Shown here: one piece after another, positions 26,381 through 35,240 of the stretch
Layout: every line of letters begins with the position of its first letter
Position numbering within the stretch: position 1 is the stretch's first letter
Assembly (NCBI RefSeq): GCF_030409555.1
Contig: NZ_JAUFPU010000018.1
Location: 1 to 64,000, forward strand
Reading direction: 5' to 3'
Source: Chitinimonas viridis
GTDB lineage: Bacteria > Pseudomonadota > Gammaproteobacteria > Burkholderiales > Chitinimonadaceae
DNA length: 64,000 nucleotides
Translations under genes and position numbers: made by a program
Notes under the pieces: model-generated
What the model saw: only the letters and a program-made list of their open reading frames with translations
Told to the model about the DNA's origin: nothing
The model's database searches: none

Positions 26381-27361
26381 ATGACCATCCTGCAGTGGGG
26401 CATACTCGGCACCGGCGGTATTGCAAGCCAGCTGGCCAGGGCAATGGCCGAACTGGCTGACGCCAGGCTATACGCAGTCGCCTCGCGCGAGGCGGCCAAG
26501 GCTGCCAGCTTTGCCCAGACCTTTGGCGCCGCACGCCACTACGGCAGCTATGCCGAGCTGGTCGCCGACCCAGCGGTGGACGCTGTCTACATCGCCACGC
26601 CGCACGCCCAGCATTTTGACGCCCTGCAACTTTGCCTCGCCGCAGGCAAGCCCGTGCTGTGCGAGAAGCCATTCACCCTCAATGCCCAACAGGCGGCACA
26701 AGCCATTGCGCTGGCAGGCGAACGGCAGGTCTTCATGATGGAAGCCATGTGGATGCGTTTCATACCGGCCATCGCCCAAGCCCAGGCACTGGTGGCAAGT
26801 GGTGCCATAGGCCAGTTGCAAGGTGTGCACGCGGACTTTGGCTTCCTGCAACCGTTTGACCCCACCCACCGGGTATTCAACCCAGCCTTGGGCGGTGGCG
26901 CCCTGCTGGATATCGGCATCTACCCCTTGTCGCTGGCCTGCCTGTTCCTGGGCCCGATAGCCCGGATACAGAGCATGGCCGAACTGGGCACGACCGGCGT
27001 AGACGAGCAGACGGCCTTCACCCTGCAGCATGCCGGTGGCGGACTCTCCACCGGCTGGTGCAGCCTACGCGCACCCTCGCCTACCGAAGCCATCCTGCTG
27101 GGCTCGCAGGGCACCTTACGCCTGCATGCACCGTTCTATTGCCCGTCGCGACTGACCCTGCAGCAGCAAGGACAAGCCCCGCGCACAATCAGCGTGCCCA
27201 TCAGTGGCAACGGCTATCGCTACGAGCTGGAAGAAGTCCACCGCTGCCTGGGCCTGGGTTTGCTGGAAAGCCCACGTATGCCCCTGGCGGACACCCTGGC
27301 CACCCTACAGGCCCTGGACACCATCCGCGCGCAGATTGGTGTGCGCCACCCCGGCGAGTGA
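26381..27361 (+). CDS. Gfo/Idh/MocA family oxidoreductase
   Basis: A 326-residue NAD(P)-dependent dehydrogenase. The Rossmann motif is WGILGTGGIA at the N-terminus; the family's catalytic-region motifs are CEKPFTLN, with the essential Lys, and GGGALLDIGIYPLS with the downstream Asp. The family acts on sugars, inositol, trans-dihydrodiols and bile pigments; the EAMWMRFIP motif is common in the trans-1,2-dihydrobenzene-1,2-diol dehydrogenase-like subgroup. It lies 140 bp after the hydrolase gene and may or may not belong to its operon. Full length. Confidence 0.88.
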   Translation: MTILQWGILGTGGIASQLARAMAELADARLYAVASREAAKAASFAQTFGAARHYGSYAELVADPAVDAVYIATPHAQHFDALQLCLAAGKPVLCEKPFTLNAQQAAQAIALAGERQVFMMEAMWMRFIPAIAQAQALVASGAIGQLQGVHADFGFLQPFDPTHRVFNPALGGGALLDIGIYPLSLACLFLGPIARIQSMAELGTTGVDEQTAFTLQHAGGGLSTGWCSLRAPSPTEAILLGSQGTLRLHAPFYCPSRLTLQQQGQAPRTISVPISGNGYRYELEEVHRCLGLGLLESPRMPLADTLATLQALDTIRAQIGVRHPGE

Positions 27362-27510
27362 GCGCCATTATGGACGCCAGGCATAGCCGGGTGATCGCGA
27401 ACCGGGCAGGCGCCGGCCCCCTGGCGCAGGACGTCCGCGTATGAACCAGCGACTCGCCGCCTGATTGCAGCCACGCCCCTACGTTGTACTCAGTTCAAAT
27501 GCTGGCTGAC
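27362..27510. other. Intergenic region downstream of the Gfo/Idh gene
   Basis: This stretch has GC-rich hairpin-like sequence (GCGCCGGCCCCCTGGCGC, about 27411-27428) just after the stop codon, similar in position to the other repeat hairpins. No gene is seen. Confidence 0.3.
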
Positions 27511-27538
27511 AAAAAAAGAGGCCCCACAAGTGGGGCCT
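27511..27538 (-). terminator. Terminator of the Fur-box transcript
   Basis: A stem GGCCCCAC/GTGGGGCC with a tight loop is followed on the minus strand by seven T residues. It faces the promoter at 27674-27702 and has no other upstream gene on that strand before the terminator at 27774-27803. Confidence 0.85.
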
Positions 27539-27667
27539 TCAGTCCGTACTGGGTGGTGACAAACGTTGCAGCAACCTACTGTGAGGCAGCAGGATGTCGC
27601 CTCGCACTTCTCAATCAGCATGGCCATTCGCTTCCCGATCGCAACCGCCGGGCTAACTGAGCAAGTT
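27511..27667 (-). ncRNA. Candidate Fur-regulated small RNA (RyhB/NrrF-like arrangement)
   Basis: A self-contained leftward transcription unit of about 157 nt: promoter with overlapping Fur box, transcript, and intrinsic terminator, isolated by another terminator upstream. Fur-repressed sRNAs such as RyhB, PrrF and NrrF have this arrangement. A Cys-rich reading frame (MLIEKC...CCLTVGCCNVCHH) starts near 27575 after GGGAAG. It runs through the terminator hairpin to a stop at 27490, so a transcript ending at the terminator would have no stop codon. That favours a non-coding RNA, though a small peptide is not excluded. No sequence similarity to known sRNAs was tested. Confidence 0.55.
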
Positions 27668-27673
27668 GAAATT

Positions 27674-27702
27674 ATGATAATGATAACTATTTCTATTTGC
27701 AA
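27674..27702 (-). promoter_or_regulatory. Promoter with overlapping Fur box
   Basis: On the minus strand TTGCAA (27697-27702) and TATCAT (27674-27679) are separated by exactly 17 bases. The plus strand reads GATAATGATAACTATTTCT at 27676-27694, matching 14 of 19 positions of the Fur consensus GATAATGATAATCATTATC, so Fur-Fe(II) would cover the -10 element. Confidence 0.65.
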
Positions 27703-27773
27703 GCTGTTTTACAGCCGGCAGCGCATGGCCTGTCATCCTTGCTAGTGTCCCCACACACCTGCCACGCAGCATG

Positions 27774-27803
27774 AAAAAAGCCCGCATCAAAGCAGGCTTT
27801 TTT
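27774..27803. terminator. Bidirectional terminator downstream of the cyclophilin gene
   Basis: AAAAAAGCCcGC/GCaGGCTTTTTT stem-loop with A and T tracts on both sides, 28 bases after the leftward cyclophilin stop codon. Confidence 0.85.
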
Positions 27804-27830
27804 CGATCAGGCAGGTAAAACGGCTTGGTA

Positions 27831-28691
27831 TCAGTAGCCGGCAGCGGCAACCGCCTTGATCCAGTCTGCCATCGAGCCCAAAGACTCCACATTGGGGCTG
27901 ATGCTAGGCACTAGGTAGTACAGCGTGCCATTGGCCGTACCAATGTAGGCTTCCTTGCCAGGGTAGTAGCGCAGGTAGTAGCCCGCCGCCGAAGCCGAGG
28001 TCGATTTGACCGTGCCAAGATATTGCGGGTAGGTCGCTTCCAGGTAATCGAACACCCGGTCTGCGTCGTAGTTGGCATCGTAGACCGCTGCCCGGTTCAC
28101 CATCACCAGGTTGCTGCGGCCCAGATAGCCGCTAGGCATGCTGGTAATGGGCAGTTCGTTGAAGGGGCTGCCTGCGTTGACACGCTGCAGTTTAGCCATG
28201 GCATCGATCACTGCCATGCTGCTGTCCTTCACCTTGCCGAACACAGTGAAGCCACCATTCTGGCTATCCAGGCTAGGATTATCAGCCAAGTTGACGAACC
28301 ATTGCGAGGTGGCGCTATTGGCTTGGCCATCCAGCTTGGCCATGGCCACTGTGCCCCGTTTGTTCAAGCGGGCAGTGCTGAACTCATTGACCACGGCAGG
28401 TTGGGTGGGAATGGCATCCACGGAGTTACTGCTGTTGCGCCAGGCAAAGCCGCCACCCTGCACGACAAAACCCGGAACGCTGCGATGCATGAAGCTGCTG
28501 TTGTAATCGCCCCGCTTCACATAGCCCAGGAAGTTGGTCACCGTCTTGGGCGCCTCGGCATCATACAACTCGATATCCACCGGGCCCAGCGAGGTTTCCA
28601 GGCGCACAGTCGTCGCCTGGCTGGCCAGCGGGGTTGCCAGCAACAGCGCCAGCGTCACGGCATAAAGGGATTGGAAGCGGGATAGAAACAC
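27831..28691 (-). CDS. Periplasmic peptidyl-prolyl cis-trans isomerase (cyclophilin) with C-terminal extension
   Basis: A cyclophilin-type isomerase of about 286 residues with a signal peptide (VTLALLLATPLASQA). The core (about 28-195) has VDIELYDAEAPKTVTNFLGYV, MHRSVPGFVVQGGGF, TVAMAKL and SQWFVNL...GGFTVFGKV, the expected active-site blocks. A C-terminal region of about 80 residues (YDADRVFDYLEATYPQYLG...YYLRYYPGKEAYIGTANGTLYYL) is a repeat-like extension also seen in secreted betaproteobacterial proteins. The start is a GTG; 28691 has GAGGT at good distance, while a GTG at 28697 is the alternative. Confidence 0.85.
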   Translation of the reverse strand: MFLSRFQSLYAVTLALLLATPLASQATTVRLETSLGPVDIELYDAEAPKTVTNFLGYVKRGDYNSSFMHRSVPGFVVQGGGFAWRNSSNSVDAIPTQPAVVNEFSTARLNKRGTVAMAKLDGQANSATSQWFVNLADNPSLDSQNGGFTVFGKVKDSSMAVIDAMAKLQRVNAGSPFNELPITSMPSGYLGRSNLVMVNRAAVYDANYDADRVFDYLEATYPQYLGTVKSTSASAAGYYLRYYPGKEAYIGTANGTLYYLVPSISPNVESLGSMADWIKAVAAAGY

Positions 28692-28879
28692 ATGCACCTC
28701 GTGAAATAAAACCCGACAGCCTTCGGGCGAGGTGACGATTCTAGCGCTGAATCCAGCGCCATCGTCACAGCTCGCACCCCCCCGGCTATCTGTCAGTAAA
28801 AAAGTGGGGTAAAAAAGACAGCACCATCGCCTCGTCCACGCCTATGGGACAACACGGGCGATGGCGCCAGGTAGCGGGC

Positions 28880-30727
28880 TTACATCGCCAGCCGCTGGCG
28901 GATGCTGGCGGTGATGCCCGCCGCATCCAGGCCACATTCGGCCAGCAACAGGGCCGGGTCGCCATGGTCCACATAGCGGTCGGGCAAGCCCAGTTGCAGC
29001 ACGGGCTTGAGCAGACCCTGCGCCGCCATGGCTTCGATCACCGCCGAGCCAGCACCGCCCATGATGGCGTTCTCTTCCACCGTTACCAGCAGGTCATGGG
29101 TTTCCGCCAGCTGCTTGACCAGCTCCACATCGAGCGGCTTGACCCAGCGCATATTGGCCACGGTCGCATCCAGCGCCTCGGCCGCCTGCAAAGCGGGGGT
29201 GAGCATGGAGCCAAATGCCAGGATGGCAATACGCTTGCCCTGCCTGCGCACCACGCCCTTGCCCACGGGCAGTGCAGTGAAACCCTGGTTCACCGCCACA
29301 CCCGGCCCGGTGCCACGCGGGTACCGCACCGCGCTGGGCTGATCAAGCTGGAAGGCCGTGTACAGCATCTGGCGGCACTCATCCTCATCGGCCGGACACA
29401 GCACGGCCATATTGGGTATGCAACGCAGATAAGTGATATCAAAACTGCCGGCATGGGTGGGGCCGTCAGCCCCCACCAGACCGGCGCGGTCTATGGCGAA
29501 CACCACCGGCAGGTTCTGCAGCGCGACATCGTGTATCAGTTGATCGTAGGCGCGTTGCAGGAAGGTGGAATAGATGGCCACCACCGGCTTGAGTCCCTCG
29601 CAGGCCAGGCCGGCGGCAAACGTCACCGCATGCTGCTCGGCAATGCCCACATCGTAGTAGCGCGTGGGGAACAATTGCTCGAAGCGCACCATGCCCGAAC
29701 CCTCGCGCATGGCCGGGGTTATCCCCACCAGGCGAGCATCTTGGGCCGCCATATCGCACAGCCAATCGCCAAATATCTGGGTATAGGAAGGCTTGCTGGC
29801 CGCCTTGGCCGCCATGCCGTCTGCTGGAGTAAAGGGCGTCACGGCGTGGTATTTCACCGGATCGCCCTCGGCCAGCTTGTAGCCCTGCCCCTTCTTGGTG
29901 ACGATATGCAGGAACTGCGGCCCCGACAGGCTCTTGAGATTCTGCAAGGTCGGTATCAGTGCGTCCAGATCGTGGCCGTCTATCGGGCCCACATAGTGGA
30001 AGCCAAATTCCTCGAACAGCGTGGATGGCGAGAACAGTCCTTTGACATGCTCCTCGCCACGACGCACCAATTCGTGCAAAGGTGGCACGTTCTCCAACAC
30101 CTTGCTGCCGGTGGAGCGGAAACCCTGGTAGAAGCGGCCGGACAGTAATTTGGCCAGATAGGCGTTGAATGCGCCTACATTGGGCGAGATCGACATTTCG
30201 TTGTCGTTCAGCACCACCAACAGGTCGGTATCCTTGTCGCCGGCATTGAACAGCGCCTCGAATGCCTGCCCCGCCGTCATGGCGCCATCGCCTATCACGG
30301 CTACTACCTTGCGGCGCTGCCCTTGTATCTTGCTGGCCTCGGCCATGCCATGCGCCGCGCCTATGCTGGTGGAGCTATGGCCCACGCCAAAGGTGTCGTA
30401 TTCACTTTCCTCGCGCTTGGGAAAGCCCGCCAGGCCGTGGTACTTGCGCATGGTATCCATACGCGACTTGCGGCCGGTCAGCACCTTATGCGGATAAGTC
30501 TGGTGACCCACGTCCCAGACCAGCCTGTCGTGCGGGGTCTCAAACACATGGTGCAGGGCAATGGTCAGTTCTATGGTGCCCAGATTGGAAGCAAAGTGAC
30601 CACCGGTCTTGCTGATGGAATCCAGCAGGAACTCACGCAGCTCACCGGCCAACTGCTTGAGCTGGTCCTGGTCGAAGCCGCGCAGATCGGCAGGCAGATT
30701 GACATTGTCGAGAAGCGGATAAGCCAT
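28880..30727 (-). CDS. dxs: 1-deoxy-D-xylulose-5-phosphate synthase
   Basis: A thiamine-diphosphate enzyme that condenses pyruvate and glyceraldehyde-3-phosphate in the first step of the MEP isoprenoid pathway. About 615 residues, the normal length. Motifs: [33 protein letters not shown], the ThDP/Mg site [15 protein letters not shown]...[12 protein letters not shown], the transketolase-like [16 protein letters not shown], and [18 protein letters not shown] 30727 (MAYPLLDN) fits the family. It is the last gene of xseB-ispA-dxs, an order conserved in many proteobacteria. Confidence 0.97.
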   Translation of the reverse strand: MAYPLLDNVNLPADLRGFDQDQLKQLAGELREFLLDSISKTGGHFASNLGTIELTIALHHVFETPHDRLVWDVGHQTYPHKVLTGRKSRMDTMRKYHGLAGFPKREESEYDTFGVGHSSTSIGAAHGMAEASKIQGQRRKVVAVIGDGAMTAGQAFEALFNAGDKDTDLLVVLNDNEMSISPNVGAFNAYLAKLLSGRFYQGFRSTGSKVLENVPPLHELVRRGEEHVKGLFSPSTLFEEFGFHYVGPIDGHDLDALIPTLQNLKSLSGPQFLHIVTKKGQGYKLAEGDPVKYHAVTPFTPADGMAAKAASKPSYTQIFGDWLCDMAAQDARLVGITPAMREGSGMVRFEQLFPTRYYDVGIAEQHAVTFAAGLACEGLKPVVAIYSTFLQRAYDQLIHDVALQNLPVVFAIDRAGLVGADGPTHAGSFDITYLRCIPNMAVLCPADEDECRQMLYTAFQLDQPSAVRYPRGTGPGVAVNQGFTALPVGKGVVRRQGKRIAILAFGSMLTPALQAAEALDATVANMRWVKPLDVELVKQLAETHDLLVTVEENAIMGGAGSAVIEAMAAQGLLKPVLQLGLPDRYVDHGDPALLLAECGLDAAGITASIRQRLAM

Positions 30728-30791
30728 GACGTTCAACTAGGTAAGGCGGCAGGCACCGGAGTGCACATGGGCCGCCTGTAGTGATTCGAAA

Positions 30792-31691
30792 TCAAAAAGC
30801 CCGGTGCACGATAAAGTGCGCCAGTTCGCGCAGCCTGGCTGCACGCGTACCAAATTCATCCAGACAGGCCAGCGCTTCGGCCTCCAGTTCGGCTGCACGT
30901 AGCTTGGCCTCCTTCAGCCCCAGCAGGGAGACATAGGTGGGCTTGTCGTGCGCCGCATCCTTGCCCGCCGTCTTGCCCAGGGTCGCCGTATCGGCCTCCA
31001 CGTCCAGGATATCGTCCACCACCTGGAAGGCCAGGCCCATCAGTTTGGCGAAGCGATCGAGCTTGTCGCGCTGGGCCGATGCCAGCGGCTCGCCACAATA
31101 GCTGCCCAGCAATACCGATGCCCGTATCAAGGCGCCAGTCTTGAGTATGTGCATATGCTCCAGCTCGGGCAGACTCAAGGGTTGCCCCACCGAAGCCAGG
31201 TCTATGGCTTGGCCGCCGGCCATGCCCGCTGCGCCAGATGCATTGGCCAGCAGCTTGACCATGCGCAATTGATCGGCCGGCTCATCCGCCAAGGCCTGCA
31301 TGGTCAACGCCTCAAATGCCGCCGTCTGCAGGGCATCGCCGGCCAGCAAAGCCGTAGCGTCGTCAAACTCCACATGCACGGTGGGCTTGCCACGGCGCAG
31401 GACGTCATCATCCATGCAGGGCATGTCGTCATGTACCAGCGAATAGGCATGGATCATCTCCACCGCGCTGCCGGCATGCTGCAAACGCTCGACCGGGGCA
31501 TTGACCAGTTCGCCAGCGGCAAACACCAGTAGCGGCCTGACCCGCTTGCCACCACCCAGCACGGCATAGCGCATGGCCTCGTGCAGCCGCTGCGGCAACT
31601 GGCTGGCAGGTGGCAACAAGCCACCCAGCGCCAGTTCCATCTGTTGCTGTATGGCAAACGACCAGGTCTGAAAATCGTGCTGCCCGCTCAT
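30792..31691 (-). CDS. ispA: Farnesyl diphosphate synthase / polyprenyl synthetase
   Basis: A 299-residue short-chain prenyl transferase that makes farnesyl diphosphate from IPP and DMAPP. The first Asp-rich motif is DDMPCMDDDVLRRG and the second DDILDVEAD; GGKRVRP is the IPP-binding site. ATG 31691 overlaps the xseB stop by 4 bases (ATGA), so translation is coupled. It supplies the next step after Dxs in the same operon. Confidence 0.96.
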   Translation of the reverse strand: MSGQHDFQTWSFAIQQQMELALGGLLPPASQLPQRLHEAMRYAVLGGGKRVRPLLVFAAGELVNAPVERLQHAGSAVEMIHAYSLVHDDMPCMDDDVLRRGKPTVHVEFDDATALLAGDALQTAAFEALTMQALADEPADQLRMVKLLANASGAAGMAGGQAIDLASVGQPLSLPELEHMHILKTGALIRASVLLGSYCGEPLASAQRDKLDRFAKLMGLAFQVVDDILDVEADTATLGKTAGKDAAHDKPTYVSLLGLKEAKLRAAELEAEALACLDEFGTRAARLRELAHFIVHRAF

Positions 31692-31918
31692 TCTGCCTCC
31701 TCCAGGTCCAAAGGCTTGAGGCTGTCGCCATCCAGCACCTTGATCTGCTGCTCGGCAGCAGCCAGTTGTTCCTGGCAATAACGTATCAGCTCGCCACCGC
31801 GCTTGTACGACAGCAAGGCCGTCTCCAGCGGGGCATCGCCACGTTCCATCTCGGCTATCAGGGTTTCCAGTTCGGACATGGCCGCCTCGAAACTGGCGGG
31901 CTTGGTGGGTTTGGCCAT
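31688..31918 (-). CDS. xseB: Exodeoxyribonuclease VII small subunit
   Basis: A 76-residue helical subunit of ExoVII, which degrades single-stranded DNA with XseA. The pattern SFEAAMSELETLIAEMERGDAPLETALLSYKRG is diagnostic. It is the first gene of the xseB-ispA-dxs operon and overlaps ispA by 4 bases. No strong promoter match is visible upstream. Confidence 0.96.
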   Translation of the reverse strand: MAKPTKPASFEAAMSELETLIAEMERGDAPLETALLSYKRGGELIRYCQEQLAAAEQQIKVLDGDSLKPLDLEEAE

Positions 31919-32248
31919 TACCTATACGCGCTTATGGATGAGTAAACCGCGAGATTTTACCTTGTATGCGCCAAGGCAGCGCACAAAGAAAAAAAGCACG
32001 CCGGTGATGACCGACGTGCCCTAAGTACCCAAGCGTAGGCAAACCGGCCGGGCTAGCCCGGCGGCCTCGCAGGACAACTCGTAGCGAGCTGCACTGCGAC
32101 TACAGGACGCAATGTAGCACAGCCGTTCGGATTTCAAACAATCGTTTGATAGGCTGTTGCGTTGCCGCAAATGGATGTCGCATCCATGTCGCGCCGCCTA
32201 TGACGGCGCGGTCATGTCTCAGCAGAGTCACCCCGCATGGCCAGCGGC
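31919..32248. other. Intergenic region between the subtilase gene and xseB
   Basis: This 330-bp stretch holds a terminator (31985-32019), a long GC hairpin CCGGCCGGGCT/AGCCCGGCGG (32044-32064) without a T tract, the palindrome CAAACAATCGTTTG (about 32137-32150), and small hairpins near 32170-32210. The promoter of the xseB operon must lie here. No gene is seen. Confidence 0.4.
31985..32019 (-). terminator. Terminator upstream of xseB, for leftward transcripts
   Basis: On the minus strand a stem built on GCACG/CGTGC with an inner GGT/ACC pair is followed by a run of seven T residues. It would end transcription from the subtilase gene about 230 bases earlier. Confidence 0.65.
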
Positions 32249-33979
32249 TCAAGGCACGGGGCAGTTCAACTCGCTGCTGCTGTAGGTACGGCTACCGCCG
32301 TCATCGGTCTGCACCTGCACGGTGAACTGCTGCCCCCAGGGTTGCGCGCTGCGGTTGAATGCCCAGAGCGCGGCACCGTTGTTATTGGTGCGACCTATAT
32401 AGGTATTGAGCAGCTTGCCGGTCGGGTCATAGGCCTTGTAGCTGATACCCATGTAGCGCAGTACCGTGCGGCGGCTGTCGTCGGTATAGGCATTCACCAG
32501 GAACCAGAAGCCCGTCTTGCCGGCGTTCAGGCCGCAGCGGGCCACATAGCTGGTGGTCACGGTTTGCCACGGCCAGGCCGAGACATCGAGCCGACGACCA
32601 TCGGCCACCTTGCCCGCCAGACTGCTTTCCACGGCGGCGGTGCTAAACAGCGCATGCCGGGTTTCAGCGACATCTGCCTGTGGGTGCAGCACCCGGTACA
32701 AGCCTATGGCGCCGGCCACATGGGGCGCCGCCATGGAGGTGCCCGACTTCCAGTTGTAGGCGCTGTCCGAACCATGCACGGTGGAATAGATGCCCGAACC
32801 AGGCGCAGCAATATCCACCGAACTGGCACCGTGATTGGAGGAGCTCGACAGCATGCCATCCGCCTTCAGATTGGCGACCGAGATGATGTTGTCCACCGGC
32901 AGGCTGGCCGGCCACATAAAGCGATCGTCGGTATTGACGCCATTGTTGCCGGCAGCGGCCGCCACCATGATGCCGGCCTCCTGTGCTGCCTGGAAATACT
33001 CTATGCCAGCCAGATTGGGCGTACTGGTGAGCCCACCCAGCGAAAGATTGACCGCCACGACATTGATGCCACGGTTTTTTTTCAGGTCGACCACGTAATT
33101 CATGGCCGCCAGCACAGCACTGGTGGGGCAGCTGCCACCGCTGCTGCACACCTTGACCGGGATGATTTTCACCGCACCGTCGCCGCACATGCCGACCGAA
33201 CCCAAGGCATTGTTACGCCTTGCCGCGATGGTGCCTGCCACATGGGTGCCGTGGCTGTGGTCGTCTTCGACATTGTTATTGTTGGCGTAGAAATTCCAGC
33301 CCTTTACATCATCTACCAGACCGTTACCGTCGTCGTCACGTTGGTCCACCGCGGCATCGTTGGGATTGAGAAACACCTGGTCGCGCAGATCCTGGTGGGT
33401 CGTCCGCACACCGGTATCCAGCACCGCCACATAGGCCGGCGCGGCCGACTTGCACACATAACCCTTGGCCCACATCTCGGCGGCGCCCGTGCCAAAGGGG
33501 CTGGCTGGCGACGTACTGCGCCCCTGTACCCCCCATACCTTGGCAAAGTCCGGATCATTGGCAGGCTCTGCCTGCAGTTTCAGTATCCAGTCCGGCACGA
33601 TATAGTCGACGGCGCTGTCATCCTCTGCGATACGCGACATCACGGATGCCACCGACCAGCGGCGACCCAGCTTGACCACATAGAACTCGCCAGTGGCCAT
33701 CACCTGCTTGCCTTGGCCACCCAGGCGTCGCGCGCCGGTACCAAATGAGCGGATAACCCGCTCCCGCTCCGCCGCGCTGGCACCAGGGCGGAACTTGACC
33801 AGCACCTGTGTTTCATCAAACCGGCCTGCCCCCTCGAGCGCCTGCACCTCACTGATGGCCAACTGGCGGGCCAGGGCCTTGTTCTCTGCCATCGTATCCG
33901 CCGCCAATGTAGCGGTATGGGTGGCGGCCAGCAGGCCGACCACACAGGCATGTATTAAAGATTGCTTGAAACGCATCAT
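32249..33979 (-). CDS. Secreted subtilisin-like serine peptidase (S8)
   Basis: A 576-residue prepro-subtilase. Signal peptide (VVGLLAATHTATLA); an inhibitor-type propeptide (about 50-140, ETQVLVKFRPGASAAERERV...); catalytic domain about 165-480 with Asp188 in VAVLDTGV, His243 in SHGTHVAG, oxyanion Asn in AAAAGNNG, and the nucleophile Ser near residue 415 in SGTSMAAPHVAGA. A C-terminal beta-rich domain of about 95 residues follows, with Cys residues likely paired by disulfides. AAGGA lies 7 bases before ATG 33979. Likely an extracellular nutrient-acquisition protease. Confidence 0.94.
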   Translation of the reverse strand: MMRFKQSLIHACVVGLLAATHTATLAADTMAENKALARQLAISEVQALEGAGRFDETQVLVKFRPGASAAERERVIRSFGTGARRLGGQGKQVMATGEFYVVKLGRRWSVASVMSRIAEDDSAVDYIVPDWILKLQAEPANDPDFAKVWGVQGRSTSPASPFGTGAAEMWAKGYVCKSAAPAYVAVLDTGVRTTHQDLRDQVFLNPNDAAVDQRDDDGNGLVDDVKGWNFYANNNNVEDDHSHGTHVAGTIAARRNNALGSVGMCGDGAVKIIPVKVCSSGGSCPTSAVLAAMNYVVDLKKNRGINVVAVNLSLGGLTSTPNLAGIEYFQAAQEAGIMVAAAAGNNGVNTDDRFMWPASLPVDNIISVANLKADGMLSSSSNHGASSVDIAAPGSGIYSTVHGSDSAYNWKSGTSMAAPHVAGAIGLYRVLHPQADVAETRHALFSTAAVESSLAGKVADGRRLDVSAWPWQTVTTSYVARCGLNAGKTGFWFLVNAYTDDSRRTVLRYMGISYKAYDPTGKLLNTYIGRTNNNGAALWAFNRSAQPWGQQFTVQVQTDDGGSRTYSSSELNCPVP

Positions 33980-34045
33980 GACGAATTCCTTGTTGTGCCG
34001 GCCAGCGGCACCCGGTTGAAGAGATAGCGTGCCCGATCTGCCCTA

Positions 34046-34158
34046 TGCCCCGGCGAATGCGGGCCGCACAGCGGCATCGGCAAGCCCGCAGCACGGGCAA
34101 TGACGAAGGCATAATCTAGAATCCGGGAGGGTAGGCGTCTACTCGCATTCGCCGGGGC
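34046..34158. repeat. 113-bp segment bounded by perfect 15-bp inverted repeats
   Basis: GCCCCGGCGAATGCG at 34046-34060 is repeated inverted at 34144-34158. The unit lies in the gene-free stretch between the subtilase and AraC genes and could fold into a long stem or be a remnant of a non-autonomous mobile element. Confidence 0.6.
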
Positions 34159-34263
34159 GACAAGAAAGGTAAAAAGTTAAGCAATATCAGTCAGATACAG
34201 CTGATCACGGATTACCGCAACCCGCTGGCGGCGTGGCTTGCTCAGGTTTGTCGCCGCACTGCG

Positions 34264-35145
34264 CTATGGGACTATGGGTAGAGAGGCCGGCCGCTGATCC
34301 CGCTGACCCAGCCACTGTCTGGGCGACAGGCCGGTTTGCGCCTTGAAGGCGCGCGACAAGGCCGCTTCGCTGCCATAACCGGTATCGCCCGCTATCAGCT
34401 TGAGTGACCGCCCCTGCAGCAGCAGTTTCTGGGCCAGCGCCATGCGCCAGCGCTGCAGGTATATGCCCGGCGTGCAGCCCACCACCTCGCGGAAAGTATG
34501 GGCAAACACACTGCGCGACATGCCCGCCTGTACCGCCAACGCCGCCAGCGACCAATCGTAGGCGGCCTGTTCATGCATGGCCACCAAGGCGTGCCGCAGG
34601 CGTGGATGCGCCATGCCTGCCAGCATGCCCGCCTGCGTCTGCCCGTGCTCCATCAGATGCCTGAGCACCTGGATCAGCAGCACTTCAAACAATCTGTCCA
34701 GCACCGCCTGCCGGCCACAGTGCTGCCTGGCGGCTTCGTTGAACAACAGATCCAGTATGCCCCCAGCCCCCTCAAGCTCGGCCAGCGGCAGGCAGGAGAA
34801 CGCCGGCAGCGCAGCCACGATGGGATTGGCAGCACCGCCGTCAAAGTGCAGCCGGGCGCAGGCTGTGTCTATGCCTTGATCGCCATCGCTGATGAATCGG
34901 TGCGCCATAGGGAGTGGGTAGAGCAGCAGGCTGGGCTCGGTCACCTGCACGGCAGCCCCCTGGCCGTGGCTGACCACCAGGCGACCGCGCCGGATCAGGT
35001 GCAGATAGCCCACTGCCTGCTCATCTGCCAGATCGTGGATGCCGCACAGCAGCCCGGTGTGAAATACCTTGGCCGTCACCGCGAAGTGGGTCAGCAAGGC
35101 GGCGAGTCTATCTGTCACAGCAATACTCCTGATCAAGTTATCCAT
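34264..35145 (-). CDS. AraC family transcriptional regulator
   Basis: A 293-residue regulator with an N-terminal cupin-like sensor domain (AraC_binding/Cupin_6 type) and a C-terminal double helix-turn-helix: LAALAVQAGMSRSVFAHTFREVVG and LKLIAGDTGYGSEAALSRAFKAQTGLSPRQW. ATG 35145 (MDNLIRSI) is preferred over upstream starts. It is divergent from the alpha/beta hydrolase gene across a 95-bp intergenic region, and regulators of this subgroup commonly activate the divergent neighbour, so it may control that hydrolase. Confidence 0.88.
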   Translation of the reverse strand: MDNLIRSIAVTDRLAALLTHFAVTAKVFHTGLLCGIHDLADEQAVGYLHLIRRGRLVVSHGQGAAVQVTEPSLLLYPLPMAHRFISDGDQGIDTACARLHFDGGAANPIVAALPAFSCLPLAELEGAGGILDLLFNEAARQHCGRQAVLDRLFEVLLIQVLRHLMEHGQTQAGMLAGMAHPRLRHALVAMHEQAAYDWSLAALAVQAGMSRSVFAHTFREVVGCTPGIYLQRWRMALAQKLLLQGRSLKLIAGDTGYGSEAALSRAFKAQTGLSPRQWLGQRDQRPASLPIVP

Positions 35146-35240
35146 ACTTTGCGTGATCATTCGTACTGGAGCAAGCGGTACAGTTCCTCCTGCCAACAGG
35201 CAATGCCTTTCACGACATCAACTATGCGAAGAGGAACACC

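Noticed and set aside
27490-27702. 70-residue protein starting at the Fur box
   Set aside because: Its TTG start coincides with the -35 element, so it would not be transcribed in full, and its 3' end crosses the terminator.
32033-32120. tRNA or structured RNA near the xseB promoter
   Set aside because: Hairpins are present but no T-loop GTTCGA motif, anticodon arm or CCA end could be found.
32237-33748. 503-codon plus-strand ORF over the subtilase gene
   Set aside because: The opposite strand holds a full catalytic triad; this frame is rich in Gly/His/Arg as expected for an antisense shadow.
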